A DNA stretch of 64,000 nt from NCBI RefSeq assembly GCF_006716315.1, contig NZ_VFOV01000001.1, positions 4,294,501-4,358,500 of the forward strand, in the 5' to 3' direction. The position numbers and the translations under genes were made by a program. Shown one piece after another: positions 48,571-57,398 of the stretch. The stretch is from Nocardioides albertanoniae (GTDB lineage Bacteria > Actinomycetota > Actinomycetes > Propionibacteriales > Nocardioidaceae). The notes under the pieces were generated by a model. It was not told where the DNA came from, ran no database searches, and saw only the letters and a list, made by a program, of their open reading frames with translations. Numbering within the stretch: position 1 is the stretch's first letter; each line of letters starts with the position of its first letter.

Positions 48571-49923
48571 CTAGGTCTGGGTGCTCTTGCCCGATGCCCC
48601 GGTCGAACCGCCGTCTCGTCGCAACGGACCCACCAGTCGCGGACCGGCGAGCCGTGTCTCGATGCGCCAGGCCTGCCGGTGCAGCGGCTGGGCGATGTAT
48701 TCACCCAGGATCACGCCGGAGGCCAGGGCCAGCGAGACCGATGCGGCCGTGAAGAGCGCGACCAGGCCGACCGAGGTGGTCGATGGCGTCTCCTGCGCGA
48801 GCATGGAGAGACCGCGGTAGATGGAGTAGCCGGGCAGGAAGGGCACCGCCCCGGAGACCACGATGACCAGCGGCGGCACCTTCAGCCGGGAGGCGACCGC
48901 GTAGGCCACCAGACCGACGAACACCGAGGCCACCGCGACCCGCCAGGTGCGGCCGACGTCGCCGGGCACCAGCACCGAGATGGCCACCGCGATGCCGGCG
49001 ATGATGGCGACCGGGATCAGGGTGCGGGTGGGGGCGTAGGCCGAGTAGGCGAAGGCCGCCGTGGCGAGCGCACCGCCCACGACCGAGACCGTGATCGACT
49101 GCAGCGTGGTGCCGCCGGTCGAGACCGACGCCTCGAGCTGTACGCCGATGGCCGACGCGAACACCAGACCCCCGGTGACGCCGGCGATGATGCCGGCCGT
49201 GGAGACCAGCGCCTCCATGATCCGGGCGCTGGCAGTGACGTGGAACCCCGTCAAGGCGTCTTGAAGGGCACCCATGAACGCGATGCCTGCCAGCATCACG
49301 GTGATGTTGGCGGTGATCGAGTTGGAGACGTCGAGGTCCAACGGCAGCATCGCGGCGACGACCGCGATCAGGGTGGCCACCCCGGCGCCGGCGACCTGCA
49401 GGTAGAACGCCGGCAGCTCCCAGCGGCGCGACATGAACAGCTGCAGCTGGTCGATCGAGCCGCCGGAGATGAACGCGAGGACGGCGACACGGAGGTCACC
49501 ACCGAGGTAGATCGTGATGGTGCCCGCCATCAACGCGATGCCGAGCGTGACCGCCCACCGGGGGCGACGGTGGCCGCCGGAGATGATGCGGCCCAGCTCG
49601 ATCCGGGCGCCCTGGAGGTCGATCTCGTCGGCGACGACCTTGCGCACCAGGTGGTCGACGGCGGTCAGGTGGTCGTAGTCGGTCGTCCGGTTCTTCACCT
49701 GGCGGGTGGTGTGGACCGGGATCGCTTCCGGGTCGGCCTGATAGGTCATCGACAGGCTGGTGTAGGTGACGTCGATGTCGGCACCACGTAAGCCCAGATG
49801 CTGGGCGAGGGACCGCATCGTGGCGGTCACGTCAGCGGCTCCGGCACCGGTCGACATCAGGAGATCGCCGATGCGGAGGCAGAAATCGAGAGTCAGGTTC
49901 ACCTCACGCGCATCCACGGGCAA
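48571..49923 (-). CDS. Threonine/serine exporter ThrE family
   Basis: A 450-residue inner-membrane exporter. The N-terminal DUF1212-like domain (LRIGDLLMSTGAGAADVTATM) with the conserved ITYTSLSM-like VTYTSLSM is followed by about ten membrane segments, including FISGGSIDQLQLFMSRR, GITGGLVFASAIG-like VTGGLVFASAIGVQL and VPFLPGYSIYRGL of the second half. It exports small amino acids. It ends 19 bp from the DUF402 stop (convergent) with no strong hairpin between. Confidence 0.9.
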   Translation of the reverse strand: MPVDAREVNLTLDFCLRIGDLLMSTGAGAADVTATMRSLAQHLGLRGADIDVTYTSLSMTYQADPEAIPVHTTRQVKNRTTDYDHLTAVDHLVRKVVADEIDLQGARIELGRIISGGHRRPRWAVTLGIALMAGTITIYLGGDLRVAVLAFISGGSIDQLQLFMSRRWELPAFYLQVAGAGVATLIAVVAAMLPLDLDVSNSITANITVMLAGIAFMGALQDALTGFHVTASARIMEALVSTAGIIAGVTGGLVFASAIGVQLEASVSTGGTTLQSITVSVVGGALATAAFAYSAYAPTRTLIPVAIIAGIAVAISVLVPGDVGRTWRVAVASVFVGLVAYAVASRLKVPPLVIVVSGAVPFLPGYSIYRGLSMLAQETPSTTSVGLVALFTAASVSLALASGVILGEYIAQPLHRQAWRIETRLAGPRLVGPLRRDGGSTGASGKSTQT

Positions 49924-50000
49924 AGAATGCCATCAGGTCGGTCATCGACAGGCATTCACGATGCTCGACAAACACGCCCGGCCAAGGAACGCTTTCTCCT

Positions 50001-51128
50001 ATGCGGATCGACTTCCATCCCTCCCCTCGGCCGACCCTCGGCCTCGAGTGGGAGCTCGCGCTCGTCGATCGACGCACACGTGATCTCGTCAACGTCGCCG
50101 ACCACCTCTTCGCGCGGGCGAAGGCACGGGTTCCGCACCCCGAACGGATCCATCGGGAGCTGCTTCGCAACACCGTCGAGGTGGTGACCGGGGTGTGCGA
50201 GACGGTGGAGGAGGCCATCGACCAGGTGCGTGAGACGACCACCGGTGTCGCTGCCGCAGGCGACGACCTCGGCGTCGATCTCTTCGGCGCCGGCACCCAT
50301 CCGTTCGCGTCCTGGACGACCCAGGAGCTGACCGCGGGACACCGCTACGCCGAGCTCATCGACCGCACCCAGTGGTGGGGCCGGCAGATGCTGATCTGGG
50401 GCGTGCACGTGCATGTCGGCCTCCCCGAGCGCGACCGCATCCTGCCGGTGCTCAACGGGCTGCTCACCTACTACCCGCACTTTCAGGCGCTCTCGGCCTC
50501 CTCGCCGATCTGGGCCGGGCTCGACACGGGCTATGCGTCCAACCGGGCGCTGATGTTCCAGCAGCTGCCGACCGCCGGGCTGCCGTTCCAGTTCACGACG
50601 TGGGAGGAGTTCGAGGCGTACGTCTCCGACCAGACGACCACTGGTGTGATCGACGACATCAGCGAGATCCGCTGGGACATCCGCCCCTCGCCCAAGATCG
50701 GCACGATCGAGAACCGGATCTGCGACGGCGTCTCGACGCTCCAGGAGCTGGCCGCGATCGCCGCGCTGGCCCACTGCCTCTGCGTCGACCTCGACGCTCG
50801 GATCGCCGCCGGCGAGCCGGTGGCCACGATGCCGGCCTGGCACGTGCAGGAGAACAAGTGGCGTGCCGCGCGCTACGGCCTGGACGCGATCGTGATCCTC
50901 AACGACGCCTCCGAGGAGCGGCTGGTCACCGACGACCTGGCCGACCTGCTGCTGCGCCTGGAGCCGGTGGCCGCGCGGCTCGGCTGCGAGAAGGAGCTCG
51001 CCGGGGTGCGCGACATCATCGACAAAGGTGCCTCCTACCAGCGACAACGCGCCATCGCCTCGTCCACCGGCGGCGACCTCGTCGCGGTCGTGGACTCGGT
51101 CGTACGTGATCTGCGCGGGTCGCTCTAG
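50001..51128 (+). CDS. Carboxylate-amine ligase, YbdK/GCS2 family
   Basis: A 375-residue ATP-dependent ligase of the glutamate-cysteine ligase 2 family. TLGLEWELALVDRRT (metal-binding Glu) near residue 12, LLRNTVEVVTGVCET, WGVHVHVGLPERD near 133, and ISEIRWDIRPSPKIGTIENRICDG near 220. Length fits YbdK-type carboxylate-amine ligases; a role in gamma-glutamyl or ergothioneine-type thiol synthesis (EgtA) is possible but unproven. ATG 50001 begins MRIDFHPSPRPTLG. Confidence 0.88.
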   Translation: MRIDFHPSPRPTLGLEWELALVDRRTRDLVNVADHLFARAKARVPHPERIHRELLRNTVEVVTGVCETVEEAIDQVRETTTGVAAAGDDLGVDLFGAGTHPFASWTTQELTAGHRYAELIDRTQWWGRQMLIWGVHVHVGLPERDRILPVLNGLLTYYPHFQALSASSPIWAGLDTGYASNRALMFQQLPTAGLPFQFTTWEEFEAYVSDQTTTGVIDDISEIRWDIRPSPKIGTIENRICDGVSTLQELAAIAALAHCLCVDLDARIAAGEPVATMPAWHVQENKWRAARYGLDAIVILNDASEERLVTDDLADLLLRLEPVAARLGCEKELAGVRDIIDKGASYQRQRAIASSTGGDLVAVVDSVVRDLRGSL

Positions 51129-51141
51129 GGTCGCTCAGCAT

Positions 51142-52254
51142 TCACCGCGGCAGCGGCGGCAGCGCGTCGGTGGCCTCGAACTGGCCCATCCCGGTGACGC
51201 CGAGCAGGTCGACGATGATCGAGCGCAGCTGCACGAGGATGACCTCGGCGTTGAGCAGGTCCGTACGCTCCACCCGGGCCGTGTGCTCGGCGACCGTCAA
51301 CAGCACCGACCGTGCCTGCTCGGCCAGGCCGTCCGAGGAGCCTCCGTCGGCGAGCTCGGTCTCGACGACGTCGACGGCATCGGCGAGGCCGAAGGCGAGC
51401 TGGTAGTAGGACTCCGGCACCACGTCGCCGCGGTAGGCCGCGACCGCCGCCTGTCGGACCAGCACCCGGGTGCTGCGAAGCGCGCGGTCGAGCGGCTCGA
51501 CGAGCTCGGCCATGCGATGCACGTGGGGCCGATGTCGGAACCGGAACGGGGAGATGGCGAGCACCGACATCCCCTCGTTGGAGGCGTCCTGGAGCTCGCG
51601 GATCAGCGGGTCGGTCGCGCGCGCGTCGGCGAGCACCTTGAGCCCGTGGACAGCGTCGGCGTCGAGCATCACCTGTCCGGCCGCGCGCAGCAGCGAGGCG
51701 ATCTTGCGGGCGACCACGGCGGACTGCTCGCCGGGGCGGCGCAGTGGTGCGGCAGGCACGATCGAGGCGGCGAGCAGGGCGACCGCGCCACCGATCAGTG
51801 CGTCGGTCCAGCGCGTGAACGCCGCGCCCGGCGTCGGCAGCAGCCCCATCACGAAGATCGACTGCACGGCCGCCTGGTTGCGGAAGACCTGCCCGGAGGA
51901 GATGAAGATGCCCACCGACATGGCCACCGCCACCACCAGGACCATCTGCCAGCCGCCCTCGCCGATGATCTGCACGACGATGTCGCCGAGGAAGACCCCG
52001 AGCGCCACCCCGATGGTCACCTCGGTCACCCGCCGCAGCCGTTGCCCGTAGGACGTGCCCAGGCTCACCACCGCCGCGATCGGCGCGAAGACCGGTTGCA
52101 CGTGACCGAACAGCCCCGCCGCGATGAACCATGCCGCTCCCGCCGCCAACGCGGCCTGCAGCACATGCCACCTCTTCGACTTCAGCCGCGCCAACCGACG
52201 ACGTACGTCGGAATCCAGCTGCTCGCGTGTCAGCCGCGGAGCAGGAATGCGCAT
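51142..52254 (-). CDS. FUSC-family membrane protein (aromatic-acid-exporter-like)
   Basis: A 370-residue membrane protein. The N-terminal half has six hydrophobic segments (VLQAALAAGAAWFIAAGLFG, FAPIAAVVSLGTSYGQRLRR, GVALGVFLGDIVVQIIGEGG and others); the C-terminal half is a helical cytosolic domain. This matches FUSC/ArAE proteins, some of which export aromatic acids. It is convergent with the ligase gene, 13 bp apart. Confidence 0.85.
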   Translation of the reverse strand: MRIPAPRLTREQLDSDVRRRLARLKSKRWHVLQAALAAGAAWFIAAGLFGHVQPVFAPIAAVVSLGTSYGQRLRRVTEVTIGVALGVFLGDIVVQIIGEGGWQMVLVVAVAMSVGIFISSGQVFRNQAAVQSIFVMGLLPTPGAAFTRWTDALIGGAVALLAASIVPAAPLRRPGEQSAVVARKIASLLRAAGQVMLDADAVHGLKVLADARATDPLIRELQDASNEGMSVLAISPFRFRHRPHVHRMAELVEPLDRALRSTRVLVRQAAVAAYRGDVVPESYYQLAFGLADAVDVVETELADGGSSDGLAEQARSVLLTVAEHTARVERTDLLNAEVILVQLRSIIVDLLGVTGMGQFEATDALPPLPR

Positions 52255-52280
52255 GCCCCGATCCTATCGACCAAACTCGC

Positions 52281-52559
52281 GCCGAGACGTCAACCTCGCA
52301 GGTCGAGACGTCACTCCTGCAGGTCGAGAGGTCTCGTACGCAGGCCGAAAGGTCACCCCTGCAGGTCGAGAGGTCACTTCTGCAGGTCGAGATGGCATTG
52401 ACTGCCGTCTCGGCGTGCAGGAGTGACTTCTCGACCCCTCAGTCGAAGAGTCACTCCCGCAGGTCGAGTGGGCATCGTGCAGCCCACTCGACCTGCACAA
52501 GTGACTTCTCGACCTGCAGAGGTGACTCTTCGACCTGCAGGAGTGACTTCTCGGCTGAG
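52281..52559. repeat. Family A palindromic array, locus 3
   Basis: Five forward 21-bp units, then GTCGAGATGGCATTG-type and reversed units, then a second forward stretch into the GTCGAGTGGGC hairpin (52459-52496, 15-bp arms), then three reversed units. This is the longest family A locus, with a broken double-hairpin structure, as if two arrays had fused. It ends 12 bp before the stop of the minus-strand HNH gene. The FUSC gene starts on its left. Confidence 0.92.
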
Positions 52560-52570
52560 AAGAAAAACGA

Positions 52571-53221
52571 TCAGCGGGCGAGGGTCACCGAGACGGCTTG
52601 GTCGCCGCAGCCGTTGGTGGAGGTGAGGTCGGTGAGGGCCGACTTCTCGGTGTTGTCGACGGAGAGGCCCCAGCGGATCTTCACCGAGACGTACTCCTTG
52701 AGGTAGCGGCACTTCTCGCGATCGGGCATCCACTCGGCCGGGTCGGCGTCGGACTTCGTCTGGTTCACGTTGTCGGTGACGCCGACGAGGGAGCCGTAGA
52801 AGCCGAGGTCGTTGGCGTAGTCGCGGCGCTCGGTCGACGACCACGACTTGGCGCCGGAGTCCCACGCCTCGGCGAGCGGCACCATGTGGTCGATGTCGAT
52901 GTCGCCGGTGGCGGTCCAGGAGGCTCCGTCGTAGTAGGAGTACCAACGACCGCCCGACAGCGAGCAGCCGGAGCCGACGGTCGGGGCGTCGTCGGCCTCC
53001 TCGATGAGCACCTCGTTGCGGGTGTTGCACCCGTCGCCGTCGGCGTCGATCCAGTGCTCGAAGAGGTCGCGGTCGTAGCCCGTGCGATCCTCGGCCGCCA
53101 CCGAGAGGTCGCCGATGGCGGTCGAGAGCGACTGGGAGTAGGACTCGGCGTGCGCTGCCGCCGGAATCGTGAGCGGCACGAGTGCGCCGCAGGCAAGGAT
53201 GAACAGGCCACGCATTTTCAT
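52571..53221 (-). CDS. Secreted HNH endonuclease family protein
   Basis: A 216-residue protein with a signal peptide (MKMRGLFILACGALVPLTIP, cleavage near AAAHA-E). The mature part has the HNH/DUF1524-type core: GYDRDLFEHWIDADGDGCNTR, DIDIDHMVPLAEAWDSG near residue 115 (Asp/His), and ANDLGFYGSLVGVTDNVNQTKSDADPAEW with Asn/Lys. Relatives are extracellular nucleases. It lies 54 bp downstream of a DNA methyltransferase gene in the same direction, but export argues against a restriction role. Confidence 0.87.
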   Translation of the reverse strand: MKMRGLFILACGALVPLTIPAAAHAESYSQSLSTAIGDLSVAAEDRTGYDRDLFEHWIDADGDGCNTRNEVLIEEADDAPTVGSGCSLSGGRWYSYYDGASWTATGDIDIDHMVPLAEAWDSGAKSWSSTERRDYANDLGFYGSLVGVTDNVNQTKSDADPAEWMPDREKCRYLKEYVSVKIRWGLSVDNTEKSALTDLTSTNGCGDQAVSVTLAR

Positions 53222-53275
53222 GGGGGTCTCCCCGAGGTGAGAGGTGTGTACGGGCGGGCCACACCCTGCCGCGTT

Positions 53276-54523
53276 TTACACGCCTCGTGTAACAGGATTA
53301 CCAGATGTTGCAAGAAGTTCACCCAGGTCGCACTCGGCGAGCTCGGCGGCGTCGCCGTTACCGTGAGCGGCGACGACCGCAGCCAGCCGCGCACGGGTGA
53401 TGTCGGAGACGTAGGCCAGCTCAGCCCTCGCCGCGTTCGACCCCGGCCGCGTCGGCTCAGCGATCTGAACCGACCAGCACGTACGCCGCCCGCCGTCCTC
53501 CACGTTGGCCAGAGCGACCGCGTGGCCGGTGGTGCCGGACCCGGCGAAGAAGTCGAGCACCCGCACGTCGGACGGCATCGTGGCCAGGATCCGCCGGACG
53601 AGACCGGTCGGCTTCGGCGACTCGAACAGCGGCCCGACCAGGGATTTCATCTCTGCGACGGCAGAGTCGGTCGAGCCGATCTCCTCGGTCAGCCAGATGG
53701 TGGTGAGCTTCTTGCGGCGAGCGTCGCCCGATGCGTCTCGGGAGAGCCAGTCGCGCTGATAGACGTCGACCCGCTCCCCCAGCTTGCCGCGTACGCGACG
53801 GCACATCAGATCCTCGGGACGAGCCTCGATCAGCGGGGCGCTCCACCGCCAGACGGCCGGACGACCGTCACCGAAGACCGGCCAGATCTCCTGCCCGTGG
53901 TCGAAGGGCTCGATGCGTACCTCGCCGGTCTCCGGGTCTCCCCAGAGCGGGAAGTGCAGCGACTTGGCGGTCGCCGGGTTGAACTTCTTGTTGGTGTTGC
54001 GCAGCGGCAGTCGCCGGTAGTGGCGCCCGTCGTCGGTGACCAGCGGGAAGTCCTGGTCGTTGACGGCCTCGGGGATGCTCGACTCGAGCGCGCACGTGCG
54101 CGCATCCGCGGCGTAGACGAGCAGGTACTCGTGGGACGTCGCGAAGCCGTTGCCGAGCTGGCGCCCCTTCGGGTTGAGGTTGACCACGATCTGCGCGAGC
54201 CGGTTGCGCTCGCCGAAGACCTCGTCCATCAAGATCTTGAGGTAGGCGGCCTCGTTGTCGTCGATGGAGACATAGATCGCCGCACGCTCGGACATGACCG
54301 CCCGCGCCGCCTCCAACCGCGGCCGCATCATCGCGACCCAGGCCTCGTGGCGACCGTCGCGCCGGCCGTCGTCCCCACGCCGGTCATCGTGGTAGGCGAA
54401 GAGGCTGCCGGTGTTGTAGGGAGGGTCGATATAGATCAGGTCGAACGTCTGCTCGGCGGCTGCGAAGACCTGGAGTACGTCGAGGTTGTCTCCCTCGACA
54501 AAGGTGTTCCACGGCTCCGCCAC
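53276..54523 (-). CDS. Site-specific DNA methyltransferase, type III Mod-like, solitary
   Basis: A 415-residue beta-class N6-adenine/N4-cytosine methyltransferase. Motif IV DPPYNTG is at 33-39 and motif I FFAGSGTTGHAV near 345, in the beta-class order, with a target-recognition region between (about 100-300). GTG 54523 is chosen because the family N-terminus EPWNTFVEGDNLDVLQ begins there; the frame runs on upstream without homology. No Res subunit or ATPase is nearby, so it is either solitary or belongs to an unusual system. Confidence 0.88.
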   Translation of the reverse strand: MAEPWNTFVEGDNLDVLQVFAAAEQTFDLIYIDPPYNTGSLFAYHDDRRGDDGRRDGRHEAWVAMMRPRLEAARAVMSERAAIYVSIDDNEAAYLKILMDEVFGERNRLAQIVVNLNPKGRQLGNGFATSHEYLLVYAADARTCALESSIPEAVNDQDFPLVTDDGRHYRRLPLRNTNKKFNPATAKSLHFPLWGDPETGEVRIEPFDHGQEIWPVFGDGRPAVWRWSAPLIEARPEDLMCRRVRGKLGERVDVYQRDWLSRDASGDARRKKLTTIWLTEEIGSTDSAVAEMKSLVGPLFESPKPTGLVRRILATMPSDVRVLDFFAGSGTTGHAVALANVEDGGRRTCWSVQIAEPTRPGSNAARAELAYVSDITRARLAAVVAAHGNGDAAELAECDLGELLATSGNPVTRGV

Positions 54524-54533
54524 GCGGGGAACG

Positions 54534-55130
54534 TTAGCCGACGCCCTGATCGACACTGAGCAACGCGACCGATCGCTCGGCGACCAGGCACTGGGTCGTG
54601 GTGCCCTTCGGCTGCTGGACGTCGAGCACCACGTCGTTGCCCGACCCGCGAGCGGTGATGGTCGCGGGCTCTGGAGACTCGCAGCCGTCGAAGACCGTCT
54701 GCGCATAGAGCCTCTCGCCGGCCGGGACGTGCTCGAGCAGCCGTGTCGCCTCGGTGGTGAAGGGGGCCCGGAGCGAGGTGGCGAGGGTCGCGGCGTACTT
54801 CTTGATCGCAGCAGCGTCCGCGAGCGGGGTCGCGGCCTTGTCCAACGGCCCCTTGGCCGCGCCTCCGGCGGAGACCAGGCCACGCACCGACTTCTGCGCG
54901 CCCGGAGGACGTGACGGCTCCGGCTGGGGTTTCGGCTTCGCGGTGCCGGACGAGGACGGCGGCGTCGCGGAGGGCTCAGGCGCGGTCTCGGACGGGGTGG
55001 GCGAGGCCGACGCATGCGGTGATGCGCTCTGGCCGGCGTCGCTCGCCTCATCGGAGGTGCCGCACGCCGTGACCAGGAGCGCCGCCGCGACGAAGGCGAT
55101 CGGGAGTGGGAGAAGACGCGTGGGGTGCAT
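54534..55130 (-). CDS. Lipoprotein of unknown function
   Basis: A 198-residue predicted lipoprotein: lipobox LLVTAC with Cys 23, then a Ser/Pro/Thr-rich linker to about residue 80 (SASPTPSETAPEPSATPPS). A compact C-terminal domain follows (LVSAGGAAKGPLDKAATPLA, AKKYAATLATSL-like region, VVLDVQQPKGTTTQCLVAERSV) with two Cys that may form a disulfide. I do not recognise the family. It ends 10 bp upstream of the methyltransferase start, in the same direction. Confidence 0.8.
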   Translation of the reverse strand: MHPTRLLPLPIAFVAAALLVTACGTSDEASDAGQSASPHASASPTPSETAPEPSATPPSSSGTAKPKPQPEPSRPPGAQKSVRGLVSAGGAAKGPLDKAATPLADAAAIKKYAATLATSLRAPFTTEATRLLEHVPAGERLYAQTVFDGCESPEPATITARGSGNDVVLDVQQPKGTTTQCLVAERSVALLSVDQGVG

Positions 55131-55220
55131 AGTTCACATACTCCCCACGGCACCCGGTCGTTGCACCCCGACAGGCGGGCCCGCAGAAGTTCGGACCCGC
55201 GGAGATGGAAGGATCGGGCC

Positions 55221-55796
55221 GTGGCCCGCTTCACCCAGACCGAGCTCCAGACCTATTACGGCGTCTCGGTGCCCGACCTTCTCCCTCCCGACGACCAGCC
55301 CCTGCGGCTCCTCTTCGTCGGTATCAACCCGGGCCTGTGGACCGCGGCGACCCAGACCCACTTCGCGCACCCGGGCAACCGGTTCTACCCCGCCATCTAC
55401 CGGGCCGGCATCATCAGCCGCCCCGTCGACGCGGCCGCCGGGATGACCGACGCCGACCGCGACTACTTCCGCTCGCACGGGATCGGCTTCACCAACATCG
55501 TCCGGCGCGCCACCGCCAAGGCCTCCGAGCTCACCTCGACCGAGCTCAAGGACGGCGGCGCCGAGCTGTTCTCCCTGGTCATGCACAGGAAACCGGCCGT
55601 CGTGGCGATCGCCGGCATCACCGCGTACCGAGCTGCGTTCAACCGCCCGAAAGCCAAGCAGGGTCTCCAACGCGAGCCGCTCGCCGGCTCCGAGCTCTGG
55701 GTCGTGCCCAACCCGTCCGGCCTCAACGCCCACGAGACCGTGCCCAGCCTGGCCACCGCCTACACCGAACCCGCCCGCGCCGCCGGCCTTCTCTGA
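55221..55796 (+). CDS. mug: Mismatch-specific (G/U, G/T) DNA glycosylase, MUG/TDG type
   Basis: A 191-residue uracil-DNA glycosylase superfamily protein. LLFVGINPGLWTAA (catalytic Asn of the GINPG motif) is near residue 28 and the DNA-intercalating VVPNPSGLNAHET near 164. HPGNRFYPAIYRAGI is the conserved HPGNRFW-like block. It removes U or T mispaired with G. GTG 55221 has GGAAGGA upstream; the frame upstream of it is not homologous. Confidence 0.92.
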   Translation: MARFTQTELQTYYGVSVPDLLPPDDQPLRLLFVGINPGLWTAATQTHFAHPGNRFYPAIYRAGIISRPVDAAAGMTDADRDYFRSHGIGFTNIVRRATAKASELTSTELKDGGAELFSLVMHRKPAVVAIAGITAYRAAFNRPKAKQGLQREPLAGSELWVVPNPSGLNAHETVPSLATAYTEPARAAGLL

Positions 55797-55813
55797 CTCC
55801 CCTCCCCTCCCGG

Positions 55814-55930
55814 GTCGAGAGGTCACTCGTGCAGGTCGAAGCGTCACCTCTGCAGGTCGAGTGGGCACCGCGATGCCCACTCGACCTGCACGACTGACTT
55901 CTCACCCTGCAGGAGTGACTTCTCGGCGAG
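55814..55930. repeat. Family A palindromic array, locus 4
   Basis: Two forward 21-bp units, the hairpin GTCGAGTGGGCA with its complement (55856-55885, 12-bp arms), and two reversed units. This is the minimal form of the element. It fills the gap between the convergent mug and the coiled-coil gene and ends 4 bp before the stop of the latter. Confidence 0.94.
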
Positions 55931-55933
55931 GGG

Positions 55934-57130
55934 TCAGAAGCCGGTGGGAGGTTGGGGGAGGTCGGGGACGCCGAGCTTGCCGAGGAGGGCGAGGGCGTCG
56001 TCGGCGGAGACTCGGGCGGACTGGGAGTGGAGCATGTCGTCGACGGCGAGGTCGACCTCGGCGGTGAGACAGACGAGCACGTCCTCACCTTCGGCGTCGG
56101 CGGGGCCCTGGAAGGCGAGCACGGGCAGATAGGCGAGGTCGAGGGACGCGGTCTTCTGGAGGAGACGTACGGCGGCGAGCACCTCACCGCGCGGGTCGGC
56201 GACCTCCAGGGGGCGCTCGTCGACCGACGCGTCGCCCGAGGCGGGCACCGAGACGACGCCGGCGGTCGACGGGATGTCGTGCTGCTCGATGACGGCGACG
56301 CCGCCCGGGTGCACCACGACCGCCTCGAGCTCGCTTGCCCCGATGTTCACGTTGAGCACGACCAGGGCCGACTCGAGCTGGCCGAGCGCCTGGCGGAGCT
56401 TCTCCTCGCCGAACGTCTCCGGCGCCCCGAGGTCGAGCATCCAGCCGCCGCCCGCGGTGGCGACCCATCCGGTGGCCTCCTGCTCCTTGAGCGCGACCAG
56501 CTTCTCGGCCTCCTGGCGCAGCCGGTCGCGTTCGATCGCCGCGTCGTGCGCCCGGCGGCGCTCGTCGTCGAGCTCGGCCCGCAGCATCGCGACCTCGCTC
56601 TCGGCCATCTGCTGCAGCTCGCGGCGACGCTCGGACTCCTTGGCACGCGCCTCGGCCTCCTGCTTCTCGACGCGCAGGCGGGCGACCTCGAAGCGGCGTA
56701 CGCCCTCTTCCAGCAGTCCAAGCGTGCGGTCGGAGACCGCGACGTCGGCGCCGGACTCGAGCCGGTCGCGCAGGGCACCCCAGTTGACCTCGGGGTGGTC
56801 GGTCACCAAGGACTCCAGCACCCTGACGAGTACGTCACCCGCGACTCCCGCACGAGACGCCAGGCTCGCCTGGTTGAACCGCACCGCAGCCCCCGAAGCC
56901 CCCGCAGCCCCCGCGGACACAGGAGATGCCGGCGCCGCAGACCCCGAAGGAGCCAGGCTCCACTGCCCCGGAGGCCCCTCGACGAACCCGCCCGAGCCGA
57001 GGATCGAGAGCAGCTCGTCCTCGGTCAGCAGTACTCGCTTGCCCTTCAGCGCGGCGCGCAGGACCGGCAGGCTCAACGGAGCCCGCAGGCGCAGGATCTC
57101 GGCGACGGCCGGCATGGAGGAATGAGGCAT
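55934..57130 (-). CDS. Coiled-coil protein with winged-helix-like start and degenerate NERD-like C-terminal domain
   Basis: A 398-residue protein of no family I can name. Residues 1-60 look winged-helix-like (EILRLRAPLSLPVLRAALKG, VLLTEDELLSILGSGGF). A coiled coil covers about 150-245 (RLRVEKQEAEARAKESERRR). The last 130 residues resemble a nuclease-related NERD domain (VVVHPGGVAVIEQHDI, VLAAVRLLQKTASLDLAYLPVLAFQG), but the catalytic Glu-x-Lys reads Glu-Gln-His, so activity is doubtful. Start uncertain (ATG 57130 or 57115). Divergent from another coiled-coil protein, its likely partner. Confidence 0.72.
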   Translation of the reverse strand: MPHSSMPAVAEILRLRAPLSLPVLRAALKGKRVLLTEDELLSILGSGGFVEGPPGQWSLAPSGSAAPASPVSAGAAGASGAAVRFNQASLASRAGVAGDVLVRVLESLVTDHPEVNWGALRDRLESGADVAVSDRTLGLLEEGVRRFEVARLRVEKQEAEARAKESERRRELQQMAESEVAMLRAELDDERRRAHDAAIERDRLRQEAEKLVALKEQEATGWVATAGGGWMLDLGAPETFGEEKLRQALGQLESALVVLNVNIGASELEAVVVHPGGVAVIEQHDIPSTAGVVSVPASGDASVDERPLEVADPRGEVLAAVRLLQKTASLDLAYLPVLAFQGPADAEGEDVLVCLTAEVDLAVDDMLHSQSARVSADDALALLGKLGVPDLPQPPTGF

Positions 57131-57398
57131 AAGGGGAGAAATCGGGTGGTTCGAACGTAGCTCTCGCAGGCGCCGCGATCGTACACCGGCCCACCGACAC
57201 TTCCGGGGAGGCCATATACCACAGGCACACCGATACCCCTGGAGGCAATGGCTCGGAGATGTCATATCGCCACCACGGACCTACTGCTGCCACCTGGCGG
57301 AACTACGACATTGACGTGACTTCAGTCTGACGTCACTGCCCAGGTCGTCGGCGTAGGTCCGCTTTCCGTTCGCTGTAAGTTCTTGAGAAAGGAGGGGT
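57131..57398. promoter_or_regulatory. Divergent intergenic region between two coiled-coil proteins
   Basis: 268 bp, no gene. It is less GC-rich than the coding sequence and holds both promoters (TTGACG near 57311 may be a -35). I found no strong palindrome. GAAAGGAGG before 57399 is a strong ribosome site for the plus-strand gene. Confidence 0.4.

Noticed and set aside
52571..54523. Restriction-modification system from the methyltransferase and HNH genes
   Set aside because: The HNH protein has a clear signal peptide, so it acts outside the cell and cannot be the cognate restriction enzyme in the usual sense.
53276..55234. Longer methyltransferase reading to 55234
   Set aside because: Residues upstream of the GTG at 54523 are Ser/Arg/Pro-rich and antisense to the lipoprotein gene; no homology.
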